From positions 6,138,001 through 6,202,000 of the forward strand of contig NZ_CP059399.1 in NCBI RefSeq assembly GCF_013744875.1: a DNA stretch of 64,000 nucleotides. The letters are read 5' to 3'. The notes beneath the pieces were generated by a model. The model saw only the letters and a list, made by a program, of their open reading frames with translations. It made no database searches and had not been told where the DNA came from. Source of the DNA: Nocardia huaxiensis. GTDB taxonomy: Bacteria; Actinomycetota; Actinomycetes; Mycobacteriales; Mycobacteriaceae. Below are positions 18,552-28,207 of this stretch, in pieces (position 1 is the stretch's first letter; each line of letters opens with the position of its first letter). Both the position numbers and the translations under genes were made by a program.

Positions 18552-19301
18552 TCAGACGGCGGCCGGGCGCACCTTGGCGTCGATGCCGCCGTCGATGACG
18601 AACTGCGCGCCGTGAATGAATCCGGCCTGCGGTCCGAGCAGATACGCGATGAGCGAAGCGATTTCCTCCGGCGTGCCATTGCGGCCGATGGGGGCGGTGA
18701 AGTTGCGGATGGCGTCGCCGTAGCGCGCATCGGCCATACCGGCTTGCAGCAGCGGGGTGTCGACGCTGCCCGGGGCGACGGTATTGAGCCGCACGCCCGC
18801 CGCGCCCCACTCCTCGGCGCGCTGCCGCACCGCGACGGTGACGGCGTTCTTGGAGGCCGCGTAGGCGTAGGAACCCGCGAAATCGCCTGCGGCGGCGAAG
18901 GCTTCGGCCTCGGTGCCGGTATTGATCGGGTTCTGGTCCCAGGCGATATGGGTGGAGGCGACCGACGAAACCACCACAGCCGCAGGCGATTCGCCCTTCT
19001 GCAGGGCGGGCAGTAGTGCGTCGAGCAGGGCTACGGTGGCGCGATAGTTGATCTCCACCACGAAGTTCGGGTCGGGCACGTGCGGGCCGACGCCCGCGCA
19101 CAGCACCAAGCCCTCGAGGACTCCCCCGGTGCGCTCGAGCACGGTGGCCACGGCGGCGTCGCGGGCGGCGGGATCGGTCAGATCGGCGGTGACGTCGGCA
19201 TTGCGCAGATCGATGCCGAGGATGTCGTGGCCCGCGGCGGACAGGGCAGCGGCGGTGGCCGCACCGATCCCGGATCCGGACCCGGTGATGACGATGGTCA
19301 T
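18552..19301 (-). CDS. SDR resembling 3-alpha-hydroxysteroid dehydrogenase/carbonyl reductase
   Basis: 249-residue classical short-chain dehydrogenase starting at ATG 19301 (MTIVITGSGSGIGAA). It resembles Comamonas 3-alpha-hydroxysteroid dehydrogenase along its length: GIDLRNADVTADL, GLVLCAGVGP, VVVSSVAS, the catalytic YAASKNAVTVAVRQRA, RLNTVAPGSVDTPLLQAG and FVIDGGIDAKVRP. The predicted reaction is NAD(P)-dependent interconversion of 3-hydroxy and 3-oxo steroids or other carbonyls. A KstR-like site lies 10 bases upstream, which supports a steroid role. A longer in-frame extension to 19442 does not look coding. Divergent from the LLM oxidoreductase. Confidence 0.87.
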   Translation of the reverse strand: MTIVITGSGSGIGAATAAALSAAGHDILGIDLRNADVTADLTDPAARDAAVATVLERTGGVLEGLVLCAGVGPHVPDPNFVVEINYRATVALLDALLPALQKGESPAAVVVSSVASTHIAWDQNPINTGTEAEAFAAAGDFAGSYAYAASKNAVTVAVRQRAEEWGAAGVRLNTVAPGSVDTPLLQAGMADARYGDAIRNFTAPIGRNGTPEEIASLIAYLLGPQAGFIHGAQFVIDGGIDAKVRPAAV

Positions 19302-19310
19302 GACAATGAT

Positions 19311-19324
19311 TAGAACAAGCTCCA
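19311..19324. promoter_or_regulatory. KstR-like site upstream of the 3-alpha-HSD-like gene
   Basis: TAGAACAAGCTCCA matches TnnAACnnGTTnnA except for one base (GCT for GTT). It is 10 bases before the start codon at 19301, where bound repressor would block initiation. Confidence 0.6.
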
Positions 19325-19501
19325 GATTTTTGGACAACCCGTAGGCGGATCCGGTCTCAGCTATCGAGACGCCGGGCCGCGCCGGGCTCTCCGTTGCGAT
19401 ACGACTGATACTGCTGTTCAGCGAGATCGGCGTGCCACCCACCGGAGTAGCCGTTTCGCGTGACCTCGGGCCGGTCCCCCGGCTAGCATCACGGGCACAA
19501 C

Positions 19502-19515
19502 TAGAATCTGTTCTA
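19502..19515. promoter_or_regulatory. KstR-like site upstream of the LLM oxidoreductase
   Basis: TAGAATCTGTTCTA, flanked by C and G so that the palindrome extends to 16 bases with one mismatched pair. It differs from the KstR consensus by one base (AAT for AAC) and is 36 bases before ATG 19551. Confidence 0.6.
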
Positions 19516-19550
19516 GTTTTTCACTTGCTCACTGTCGAGAGGACGACCCG

Positions 19551-20423
19551 ATGCGCTTCACGTACGCGGAGGCCATGACGAATCCGGACTACTACATTCC
19601 GCTGGCGCAGGCCGCGGAGGCCGCCGGATTCCACTCCATGACCATTGCCGACAGCATCGCCTACCCGGCCGAGTCCGACTCGAAGTACCCGTACACCAAG
19701 GACGGCAATCGCGAATTCCTGGACGGCAAGCCGTTCATCGAGACCTTCGTGCTCTCGGCCGCCATCGCCGCGGCCACCACCACCCTGCGCCTGACCCCGT
19801 TCGTCCTCAAGCTGCCCATCCGCCCGCCGGTCCTGGTCGCCAAGCAGGCGAGTTCCCTTGCGCGCCTGAGCAACAACCGTTTCGCCCTGGGCGTGGGCAT
19901 CAGCCCCTGGCCGGAGGACTTCCAGATCATGGGCGTGCCGTTCGAGCGCCGCGGCAAGCGCCTGGACGAGTGCATCGAGATCGTGCGCGGCCTGTCCACC
20001 GGCGAGTACTTCGAATACCACGGCGAGTTCTACGACATCCCCAAGATCAAACTCACCCCCGCGCCCACCGAGCCGCTGCCCATCCTCATCGGCGGCCACA
20101 GCGACGCCGCCCTCAAACGGGCCGTGCGGCTGTGCGACGGCTGGATGCACGCCGGCGGCAATGCCGAGGAGCTCGACAAGTACCTGGCCCGCATCGACGA
20201 ATTGCGCAGTGAGCGGGATCATTCCGGCGATTTCGAGATCCACGCCGTCTCCCGCGACGGGTACACCCCCGACGGTGTCGAGCGCCTCGAGGAGAAGGGG
20301 ATCACCGACCTGATCATCGGCTTCCGCAACTCCTACGCCATGGAGCACGACACCGAGAGCCTCGAGGACAAGATCACGAAGATCAAGTGGTACGGCGACA
20401 ATGTGATCAGCAAGCTGAGCTGA
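19551..20423 (+). CDS. LLM-class F420/flavin-dependent oxidoreductase
   Basis: 290-residue luciferase-like monooxygenase-fold enzyme. Visible family blocks are MRFTYAEAM, PLAQAAEAAGFHSMTIADS, VLVAKQASSLARLSNNRFALGVGISPW and LPILIGGHSDAALKRAVRLCDGW. Many actinobacterial members use F420 rather than FMN; the sequence alone does not settle this. AGAGGA precedes ATG 19551. A KstR-like operator and the divergent steroid-dehydrogenase-like gene suggest a role in sterol or steroid side-chain/ring metabolism (inference). Its 3' end is 10 bases from the convergent mdh stop. Confidence 0.88.
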   Translation: MRFTYAEAMTNPDYYIPLAQAAEAAGFHSMTIADSIAYPAESDSKYPYTKDGNREFLDGKPFIETFVLSAAIAAATTTLRLTPFVLKLPIRPPVLVAKQASSLARLSNNRFALGVGISPWPEDFQIMGVPFERRGKRLDECIEIVRGLSTGEYFEYHGEFYDIPKIKLTPAPTEPLPILIGGHSDAALKRAVRLCDGWMHAGGNAEELDKYLARIDELRSERDHSGDFEIHAVSRDGYTPDGVERLEEKGITDLIIGFRNSYAMEHDTESLEDKITKIKWYGDNVISKLS

Positions 20424-20433
20424 TCACCGCGCA

Positions 20434-21528
<1,095 letters not shown>

Positions 21529-21589
21529 TCAGTCACACGATCGACGACATGGCGGCGGCCGCGCTGCCGCCGTATCGCCCCGCTCCGCG

Positions 21590-22237
21590 CTATTTCGCGA
21601 GTTCGGCGATGTCCTGGTCGCTGAGTACGACCGGTTGCACGGCGTCCTTGCCGCGCACCATGCGTGCGGCGCGGTAGAGCGGGCGCTCTTCGGCATTGGC
21701 GTCGCGTGCTTCGGCACGCAGCTGGTGCACGAGCATGGACGACACCGCCAGCGCGGCCGCGAGCGGGCAGGAGGCCAGGGCGTCGGCGAGCCGGCGCAGG
21801 CCGAGGATGTGCATCTCGCGGCCGCTGCCGCTGTCGGTGTACATGGCCAGCGGGATGATCCGGCTCTCGGGTCCGGTGGTGACGCGCAGGACCACCCGGC
21901 TCAGCCGCCCGGGGTACACCGCGACTTCCACCCCGGTGGCGGCGGCCAGATCGAGGGTGTGCTCGCCCGACCAGTTGCGGGCGTGAATCACGGTGCCGGA
22001 CAGCCACATTCGCCGCCGTTGCGCGGCGGCCGCGTACAGCGCGGTCGGCGCGCCGAGCACGATTCCGGCGCAGGCCGCGATGGGCCAGCTCACGAACAGA
22101 GCCAGCAGCAACCCGACGCCGATCCCGACGCCGAGGGCCGCCAGGGTGAGCCGCCGCAGGGCGGGTGCGTACATCTCGGGTGCGATGAGGTCGAGGCCGA
22201 CCGTGGTGGCGGGCTCGGTATTCGGCTGTTCAGTCAC
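21590..22237 (-). CDS. Membrane protein with two helices and a C-terminal soluble domain
   Basis: 215 residues from GTG 22237 (VTEQPNTEP). Two adjacent hydrophobic helices (about residues 33-75, LTLAALGVGIGVGLLLALFVSW and the segment after it) form a hairpin. A beta-rich region follows that could be PH-like (VIHARNWSGEHTLDL, RVVLRVTTGPESRIIPLAMY), then a helical tail. No family was recognised with confidence. Upstream codons to 22330 are in frame but unlike the rest. Confidence 0.7.
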   Translation of the reverse strand: MTEQPNTEPATTVGLDLIAPEMYAPALRRLTLAALGVGIGVGLLLALFVSWPIAACAGIVLGAPTALYAAAAQRRRMWLSGTVIHARNWSGEHTLDLAAATGVEVAVYPGRLSRVVLRVTTGPESRIIPLAMYTDSGSGREMHILGLRRLADALASCPLAAALAVSSMLVHQLRAEARDANAEERPLYRAARMVRGKDAVQPVVLSDQDIAELAK

Positions 22238-22331
22238 AGGTGCATTCGTCCGAATTCGTCCGGGGTGCGCGGATACTCGGTCGTCGCGTCGCGCACCGAC
22301 GGGACGGTACCAGGATGTTCGCTCCCCCACC

Positions 22332-22379
22332 GGGGTTCGGCGACACGATGTCCCGTCCGGTCAGGGGTTCGGCGACACG
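22332..22379. repeat. 16-bp direct repeat between hisS and a membrane-protein gene
   Basis: GGGGTTCGGCGACACG occurs at 22332-22347 and again at 22364-22379, with a period of 32 bases. It lies in the 222-base gap between the membrane-protein gene and the hisS terminator. Nothing else was seen in the gap apart from the hisS hairpin. Confidence 0.7.
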
Positions 22380-22409
22380 CGTCGGGCGCGGCGCGACCGG
22401 GCGCGGGCC

Positions 22410-22438
22410 GGGCCTTCCCGCCGGAGCGTGGAAGGCCC
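22410..22438 (-). terminator. Hairpin downstream of hisS
   Basis: GGGCCTTCC (22410-22418) pairs with GGAAGGCCC (22430-22438); the loop is 11 bases. It lies 20 bases beyond the hisS stop. Confidence 0.6.
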
Positions 22439-22458
22439 TGCCCGCCTTGGTTGTTCGG

Positions 22459-23733
22459 TTACTCCGCCGCCAGCGCCGCGGCGACCTGCGCCACGGTCTC
22501 GGTCAGCGGGATCGAGCGCTGTTCGCCGGTGCGCAGGTCCTTCAGGCCGATCTGGCCCTCGGTGACCTCGCGGTCGCCGAGCACCAGGGCGAAGCGCGCG
22601 CCCGACCGGTCGGCACCCTTCATGGCGCCCTTGAGGCCACGCCCGCCGTAGGCGAGGTCGGTGCGGATTCCGGCCGCCCGCAGCTGCGCGGCCAAGGCGA
22701 CCAGGTGCTGCTTGGCCACCTCGCCGAGCGGCACACCGTAGACGTCCACACTCGACCCGTCGGTGACGGTCTTGCCCTCGGCCTTGAGGGCGAGCACGGT
22801 GCGGTCGACGCCGATGCCGAATCCGATGCCCGACAGCGCCTGCCCGCCGAGCTTCTCCATCAGCCCGTCGTAGCGCCCGCCACCACCGATCCCCGACTGC
22901 GCGCCGAGCCCGTCGTGCACGAATTCGAAGGTGGTCTTGGTGTAGTAGTCCAGCCCGCGCACCATGCGCGGGTTCACCACATACGGCACGCCCATCCCGT
23001 CCAGGAATCCGAGCACCTGATCGAAGTGCGCCTTGGCCGACTCCGACAGGTGATCGATCATGAGCGGCGCGTCCGCGGTCATCTCCTTGACCTCGGGCCG
23101 CTTGTCGTCGAGCACCCGCAGCGGATTGATCTGCGCCCGCCGCCGCGTCTCCTCGTCGAGGGGAAGCTTGAACAGGAACTCCTGCAACAGTTCCCGATAC
23201 TGCGGCCGGCAGGTGTCGTCGCCGAGCGAGGTGAGTTCGAGCCGGTAGTCGGTCAGCCCCAGCGCCCGGAACCCGGTGTCGGCCACGGCGATCACCTCGG
23301 CGTCCAGCGCCGGATCATCGACCCCGATGGCCTCCACACCGACCTGCTGCAACTGCCGATACCGCCCGGCCTGCACGTTCTCGTACCGGAAGAACGGCCC
23401 CGCGTAGCACAGCTTCACCGGCAACTGCCCGCGATCGAGGCTGTTCTCGATGACCGCCCGCATGACACCGGCGGTGCCTTCCGGCCGCAGCGTGTAGCTC
23501 TTGCCCTTGCGATCGTCGAAGGTCCACATCTCCTTCGACACGACATCGGTGGACTCGCCGACACCCCGCGCGAACAGCGCGGTGTCCTCGAAGATCGGCA
23601 GCTCGATATGCCCGTACCCGGCCAATCGCGCGGCACGAATCAGTCCGTCACGAACGGCGACGAACTCCGCGGAGTTGGGCGGGAAGTAATCGGGGACCCC
23701 CTTCGGGGCCTGAAAGCTGCTGGTCTTGGTCAC
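22459..23733 (-). CDS. hisS: Histidyl-tRNA synthetase
   Basis: 424-residue class II synthetase charging tRNA-His. Motif 1 region: [10 protein letters not shown] to [11 protein letters not shown]. Motif 2: [21 protein letters not shown]. Histidine-specific signatures: [11 protein letters not shown] and GGGGRYDGL. Motif 3: [13 protein letters not shown]-terminal anticodon domain follows. The start is GTG 23733 ([12 protein letters not shown]). Divergent from ppiB. In M. tuberculosis a glyoxalase II-like gene (Rv2581c) separates hisS from ppiB; it is absent here. Confidence 0.97.
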   Translation of the reverse strand: MTKTSSFQAPKGVPDYFPPNSAEFVAVRDGLIRAARLAGYGHIELPIFEDTALFARGVGESTDVVSKEMWTFDDRKGKSYTLRPEGTAGVMRAVIENSLDRGQLPVKLCYAGPFFRYENVQAGRYRQLQQVGVEAIGVDDPALDAEVIAVADTGFRALGLTDYRLELTSLGDDTCRPQYRELLQEFLFKLPLDEETRRRAQINPLRVLDDKRPEVKEMTADAPLMIDHLSESAKAHFDQVLGFLDGMGVPYVVNPRMVRGLDYYTKTTFEFVHDGLGAQSGIGGGGRYDGLMEKLGGQALSGIGFGIGVDRTVLALKAEGKTVTDGSSVDVYGVPLGEVAKQHLVALAAQLRAAGIRTDLAYGGRGLKGAMKGADRSGARFALVLGDREVTEGQIGLKDLRTGEQRSIPLTETVAQVAAALAAE

Positions 23734-23862
23734 GATGTGCAATTTTCCACCACCGGTCCCCAGCAAGTCCAACCGGTATCGACCCGCTGGTCACGCGGGA
23801 AGTTCTAAGGAATAGATGGCAGACTCCTGTGCCGGAAGCAACCGATACGGAGGGAACAGCTA

Positions 23863-24678
23863 GTGCCGACGAATGAACAGCGACGCGCTGCGGCCAAGAG
23901 GAAGCTGGAGCGTCAACTGGCCAATCGAGCCGAGCGGGCGCGCAAGCGCAAGCAGATCACCATCGCGGCCTCGGTCGCGGGCGTTGTGGTCGCCGTCGCG
24001 GCCGGCACAATTGTCTGGTTCGCCACCCGGCCGGAGCCGACTCCGCCGCCGCCGTTCTATCGCAACAGCACCGACCAGGCCGCACGCCCGGTGGAGAAGC
24101 CGAGCGAGGACAAGGACAAGCTGCCCAAGGGCACGGTCAAGGCCACCATCGAGACCAATCAGGGTCCGATCACCGTGAATCTGGATGCCGACAAGGCGCC
24201 GTACACGGTCAACAGCTTCGAGAGCCTGGCCAAGCAGAAGTACTTCGACGGCACCAACTGCCATCGCATGACCGACAGTGAAGGCTTGAAGGTGCTGCAG
24301 TGCGGTGACCCGACCGCCTCCGGCATGGGCGGGCCGGGTTACGAGTTCGACAACGAGTACCCGACCACCGACTACCCGGCCGACGATCCGAAGGCCGAGC
24401 AGCCCATCGATTACAAGCGCGGCTTCCTGGCCATGGCGAACGCCAATGGGAACGCGGGCTCGAACGGCATCGACCACAAGGGCACCAACGGCAGCCAGTT
24501 CTTCATCGTCTACGCCGATTCCAAGCTGCCGCCGCAGTACACCATCTTCGGCACGGTCGACGAGGCCGGCATGGCGACCGTCGACAAGATCGCGGCACTC
24601 GGCGTGGTCCCGGACCCGACCGGGCAGACCACGCAGCCGAAGGAACCGGTAACGATTCAGTCCGTCCGAATCGACTGA
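23863..24678 (+). CDS. ppiB: Membrane-anchored cyclophilin-type peptidyl-prolyl isomerase
   Basis: 271 residues. A basic cytoplasmic N-terminus, one transmembrane helix (about residues 33-53), a Pro-rich linker, and an external cyclophilin domain from about residue 90. The active-site arginine is in NCHRMT, the conserved GTNGSQFFIVYADS block is intact, and YTIFGTV follows. It is expected to assist folding of proteins outside the membrane. GTG 23863 follows GGAGGG. Counterpart of M. tuberculosis Rv2582, which there sits next to rel; here 24 kb of other DNA intervenes. A strong terminator follows. Confidence 0.93.
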   Translation: MPTNEQRRAAAKRKLERQLANRAERARKRKQITIAASVAGVVVAVAAGTIVWFATRPEPTPPPPFYRNSTDQAARPVEKPSEDKDKLPKGTVKATIETNQGPITVNLDADKAPYTVNSFESLAKQKYFDGTNCHRMTDSEGLKVLQCGDPTASGMGGPGYEFDNEYPTTDYPADDPKAEQPIDYKRGFLAMANANGNAGSNGIDHKGTNGSQFFIVYADSKLPPQYTIFGTVDEAGMATVDKIAALGVVPDPTGQTTQPKEPVTIQSVRID

Positions 24679-24692
24679 CCGGCACGGTTTTT

Positions 24693-24750
24693 CGGGCCCG
24701 ACGCCCGCTGTGTCTCCCCCGCGGGACACAGTGGACGCCGGGCCCGTTCC
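24693..24750 (+). terminator. Rho-independent terminator of ppiB
   Basis: A long imperfect stem begins and ends with CGGGCCCG (24693-24700; 24739-24746), with an inner CTGTGTC/GACACAG stem, followed by TTCCTTTTCC. It is 14 bases after the ppiB stop. Confidence 0.85.
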
Positions 24751-25108
24751 TTTTCCGGCGGAACCCGACCGATCAGGCCACGGAACCTCCGGAATTAGGC
24801 TTCCCTAACCAAAGAAAATCCTGAGTTTCCCACGACCTGCCGGAAATGTGCGATATATGCTGGATCGCGACCCGCGCGTACGGCGGGTTCGGAGTTTTCG
24901 CTGGTAATCTCGTAGAACGGAGTACGAAAGGGCGTAGTAAAGGCCCACCGGGGTAACCCTCCACCGGGCACGTCCGACGCCTCCAAGTGCTCCCGGTGTC
25001 CACGTTTGCAGGCGGGACACCGTCCACGAACCACCGTTCGTGTGGCGATGTCCATGACGAAGCACCACAATCATCCATAGTGATCACTGCAGCATCGGGG
25101 AGCAGGCA
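24751..25108. other. Gene-free junction between ppiB and the secretion block
   Basis: 358 bases with no convincing gene. Base composition is more AT-rich at the left (24790-24850). At the right are two small inverted repeats: GGTGTCC/GGACACC (24995-25021), and an SOS-like palindrome described separately. No tRNA, att core or direct-repeat boundary was found. Confidence 0.5.
25025..25042. promoter_or_regulatory. SOS-box-like palindrome upstream of the coiled-coil gene
   Basis: CACGAACCACCGTTCGTG is a perfect 7-bp inverted repeat around a 4-base centre and contains CGAAC-N4-GTTCG, the core of the mycobacterial/actinobacterial LexA box. It ends 66 bases before ATG 25109. Confidence 0.6.
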
Positions 25109-25690
25109 ATGGCCGAGGAACTCGACGACATCGGCCGCGAAACAGCGGCGATGATGAGGCAAATGTTGCAGCTGGCGACACTTGTCGCGCTGCGCACCCG
25201 GGAACGTGGCCAGAAGGAAGCCGAAGCCCGCGTCAAGATGACGGAGGCTCGGCAGAAGGAGGCTCGCGAGCGCCAGCTCCGCGAGGCCGCCAATGCCAAG
25301 GCCAAGGACCCACGCAATGTGGAGCTGAGCCGCATTCTGGAAAAGCCGCCGTTGGACAAGGGCGTATCGCTGGAGAAGGACCGGTTCGCCGCGCAGGCCG
25401 AAGCCACTCGTATGGCGGCCACGCAGGCGGCTGTGAACAAATCCCTCGTGCGATACGACTCGGTGGAACGCAGAACCGCTCTCGCCCAACACCTTTCACG
25501 TATGGGTATCGCGCCGGAACTGGCCGCGGTGCGCATGCTGATGGAGGTCGGGCAGGCGCAGTCGGCGGGCGAAGCAGTCCGGGCCCGGGAGCAGGAAGCC
25601 ACTGTCGCACAGCGGCGTAGCCGGGAGATGGAAGCCCGGGCCCGCGAGCGGGAACGCCAGCGCGAGCTCGAGCGGGTACGTACGCTCTGA
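25109..25690 (+). CDS. Charged coiled-coil protein of unknown function
   Basis: 193 residues, very rich in Glu, Arg, Ala and Gln. Two strongly predicted coiled-coil stretches (about residues 28-72, ERGQKEAEARVKMTEARQKE, and about 150-190, ending ERERQRELERVRTL) flank a small globular part (LVRYDSVERRTALAQHLSRMGI). No signal peptide or membrane helix. GGGGAG precedes ATG 25109. It converges on the secretion operon and shares its terminator. A SOS-like box lies upstream. No known family recognised; it may belong with the secretion/conjugation block. Confidence 0.7.
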   Translation: MAEELDDIGRETAAMMRQMLQLATLVALRTRERGQKEAEARVKMTEARQKEARERQLREAANAKAKDPRNVELSRILEKPPLDKGVSLEKDRFAAQAEATRMAATQAAVNKSLVRYDSVERRTALAQHLSRMGIAPELAAVRMLMEVGQAQSAGEAVRAREQEATVAQRRSREMEARARERERQRELERVRTL

Positions 25691-25742
25691 GTCCCACCGC
25701 GCTCTGAAATCTCACACTGCGAGTCTCACCGCTGTACAGACC

Positions 25743-25770
25743 GGGCGGACCGTAAAAATACGGTCCGCCC
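25743..25770. terminator. Bidirectional terminator at the end of the secretion operon
   Basis: GGGCGGACCGTA (25743-25754) pairs perfectly with TACGGTCCGCCC (25759-25770) around an AAAA loop, between the convergent coiled-coil gene and the last gene of the secretion operon. Confidence 0.85.
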
Positions 25771-25795
25771 AATGGTTTTCAACGGATCCTCCGGT

Positions 25796-26182
25796 TCAGC
25801 TCGGGAACTCACCCATGGCCGGATTGCTGAACAGCCCGTGCGTGGGCGACTTCAGCGGCAGCGGGGTCAGCATGTCCTTGTGGCCGTTGCGGACACTGCA
25901 GTACTTGAACGGGCCCTTGGGGTCGAACAGGCGCGCCATGTGCGGGTCGGCGTGGTCCAGAAACCATACGGACAGACCGGTTTTGCCATCGAGCCGGTAG
26001 TGCTCCCAGGCACGCCACATGGCCTCCAGTCGCACCACCGCCTCCGCGTGCTTCCACCACTCCGGGCACCACACCGTGTCGCTGATATCGGTGACCTGCC
26101 GCCGATAGACCAGACTCAGGTAGTTCTCGACGAACTCGACCACCGTCGAATAGACCATGGGTGTTTCCTGCTGGTCGCTCAC
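25796..26182 (-). CDS. DUF4913 domain protein, last gene of the secretion operon
   Basis: 128-residue soluble protein with the DUF4913 pattern: LVYRRQVTD, WCPEWWKHAEAVVRLEAMWRAWEHYR, DHADPHMARLF and GPFKYC. The family is common in actinobacterial conjugative elements and plasmids, but its function is unknown. Its ATG overlaps the stop of the coupling-protein gene by four bases, so the two are probably made together. It is the 3' end of a 14-gene minus-strand run starting at 40.4 kb. Confidence 0.82.
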   Translation of the reverse strand: MSDQQETPMVYSTVVEFVENYLSLVYRRQVTDISDTVWCPEWWKHAEAVVRLEAMWRAWEHYRLDGKTGLSVWFLDHADPHMARLFDPKGPFKYCSVRNGHKDMLTPLPLKSPTHGLFSNPAMGEFPS

Positions 26183-28170
26183 AGCGGCCGCGCCTCCTCG
26201 ATTGTGCCCGCGTCGACTACCGGCTTCTTCGTCATGGATAGCCGGTCATTGACCAGATCGATCATCTCTGTCTTCTTCTTCATGCCCGGCTCGTGCTTCT
26301 CCAGCGACTGCAGCACGGCGGTGGAGTACTCGCCCTCCCACCACGGCACCGTCTTGATCAGCACCGCCGGTGTGGCGGAGGAGAATACGATGGCGCGGCC
26401 GGTCGGCAGAGTCGCCAGGGAGTTCACATTGAACGTCTTGGACGACCCCAGCGAGCGCGAATAACTCTTGCCGCCCTTGGATTCCGACACCGACTGCGAG
26501 ATGCTCTCGTACTCGCCGATGGTTTCGGCCCGCTGCTGCAGGAACTGCACATCGTCGACGCCGCTGCCGAGCACCCGCACATTGGCGGCCGCCCACAGCG
26601 CTTCCATGCCGTCCACGCCCCAGCAGCGCGCGCCCTGCGCCCAGGACTGCAGCACCGTCATGACCACGATCCCGCGAGATCCGAAGTGGCTGTAGTGCTT
26701 CGGCAGATCCTTCCAGCGCACCACGTTCGCCGCCTCGTCCAGGACAGCGAGCAGCGGGATGGGCAGCCGGCCGCGTGGGGAACGCGACGCCTTGTGCACG
26801 GCCACGTCGATGACCGCCTCGATGAAGGCGCTCACCAGCGGGCCGGCCGAACTGCGGCCCTCCAGGGACAGACAGTAGAGCGTGCCGTTGCCCTCGATGA
26901 ACTCGAGTTCGTCGAATTGCCTACGGCCGTCCGGCTTCTGGCTGCCCAGCCATACCTCGAGCTTCTCTCGCTTGGCCTTGATGGCCCCCTGCTCGTTCTC
27001 CAGCGAGCCGGCCTTGATCAGCCTGGCGAGCTCGGCCTCGACGTCCTCCTGGGTGTACCGCTTGGACGACTGGATCCAGCGCTGCACCGAGGACAGCTTC
27101 AGCGAGCGGATCATCTTCTTGGCAGTGCCGAAAATGCCGCTGACCGTGCGCGGGTCGGCGTTGTACTGCTGCGCCAGGCCCGAGGCCACGAAGTGGTAGC
27201 TGTCGCGGAACTCGGAGGGAATGTCGTATTTCATGGAGTTGCGCAGGATTTCGATCGGTTCGGTGTCGAGCGGGTTGGTCACCCATTCCCACACCTGGGT
27301 GATCGGTTTCCGCGAGACGGCCGCGGCCAGCAGCAAGGCCGAGAGCAGCTCCTCGGCCTCCTGCGTGAAGTAGGTGTCGGAATCGCTGCCGCCCGTACCG
27401 CCATCGGAGCCGTCGGCGAAATGCCCGGCCAGGCTGGCGGCCCGGCCGTCGTAGCCGGGACGGCCCGGATTGACCCAGGCCAGCGGATCCCAGTACCACG
27501 TGGGCTCTTCGTCCGCGACGCCCTGCGGATCGAAAACCCAAGTGTTGCTGCCTCTTTGCTCTCGCACCAGGCGGGTGGCGTCGACGACGTCGCGCTTGTT
27601 GGAGGTCACCATGGCCGGGCCGATGGCCGACAGGATGGCCGGAATCACGCGCGAGGTGGTCTTGCCCTGGCGCGGGCCCCAAATGTCGACGTGCAGGTCC
27701 TCGTAGGAGCCGTAGAGCATTTCGCCGTCGGCCACGGACATGCCGATCGGGACGCCGGGCAGATCATCCTTGCCCAGGCGCATGCCGATGCGTTCGGCCT
27801 TCTCCCGCGCACCGGCGGCGGTGAGCGACTTGATCGCGCCACCGCTGCCCATGTAGTCGGCCTTGTCGTCGACCGGTAGTCGCCCCACGCTCGCGCGCGC
27901 GGCCGACTTGCGGCGCAGGATGACCCACGCCAGCGCGGCGATGATCACCAGGATCACGATGACGGTGGCCGCGGTGGGCCATACGATCTTGCCTTTGGCC
28001 AGGTCCAGGCCGATGGCGATCGGGTTGATCGGGATCTTCTGGCCGGACAACAGGCTGCCCAGTTGCATGGCGAGCCACAGGGTTCCGAAGATCGCGAACC
28101 CCGCGTAGATCAGATAGAGGGTGGTGTCCGGGCCCGGGTCGGCCGGATCCTTCACCGGTTTCTTCGCCAT
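26179..28170 (-). CDS. VirD4/TraG-type coupling protein (type IV secretion ATPase)
   Basis: 663 residues from ATG 28170, preceded by CAGGAGG. Two N-terminal transmembrane helices (about 16-38 and 62-86) are followed by an ATPase domain with Walker A GPRQGKTT at residues 165-172 and Walker B LLAVLDEAANVV near residue 475, then the TraG-like tail (QSWAQGARCWG, LGSGVDDVQFLQQRAETIGEYE). VirD4/TraG proteins bring substrate (DNA or protein) to the channel. Domain order and length are normal. The usual relaxase partner is not encoded nearby. Overlaps the DUF4913 gene by ATGA. Confidence 0.9.
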   Translation of the reverse strand: MAKKPVKDPADPGPDTTLYLIYAGFAIFGTLWLAMQLGSLLSGQKIPINPIAIGLDLAKGKIVWPTAATVIVILVIIAALAWVILRRKSAARASVGRLPVDDKADYMGSGGAIKSLTAAGAREKAERIGMRLGKDDLPGVPIGMSVADGEMLYGSYEDLHVDIWGPRQGKTTSRVIPAILSAIGPAMVTSNKRDVVDATRLVREQRGSNTWVFDPQGVADEEPTWYWDPLAWVNPGRPGYDGRAASLAGHFADGSDGGTGGSDSDTYFTQEAEELLSALLLAAAVSRKPITQVWEWVTNPLDTEPIEILRNSMKYDIPSEFRDSYHFVASGLAQQYNADPRTVSGIFGTAKKMIRSLKLSSVQRWIQSSKRYTQEDVEAELARLIKAGSLENEQGAIKAKREKLEVWLGSQKPDGRRQFDELEFIEGNGTLYCLSLEGRSSAGPLVSAFIEAVIDVAVHKASRSPRGRLPIPLLAVLDEAANVVRWKDLPKHYSHFGSRGIVVMTVLQSWAQGARCWGVDGMEALWAAANVRVLGSGVDDVQFLQQRAETIGEYESISQSVSESKGGKSYSRSLGSSKTFNVNSLATLPTGRAIVFSSATPAVLIKTVPWWEGEYSTAVLQSLEKHEPGMKKKTEMIDLVNDRLSMTKKPVVDAGTIEEARPL

Positions 28171-28207
28171 CTCTAGCCTCCTGGGATGACCTGTAAGTCG
28201 ATGCCGC

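Noticed and set aside
16276..19101. 941-codon minus-strand frame spanning the EspC-like operon and SDR gene
   Set aside because: It crosses two convincing genes and two terminator hairpins and encodes Arg/Gly-rich sequence without any motif.
24679..25108. Attachment site or tRNA at the left edge of the secretion block
   Set aside because: No tRNA-like cloverleaf was seen and no matching direct repeat was found at the other end of the block.
24773..25492. 239-codon minus-strand frame between ppiB and the coiled-coil gene
   Set aside because: Overlaps the well-supported coiled-coil gene in antisense, has no binding site and no recognisable domain.
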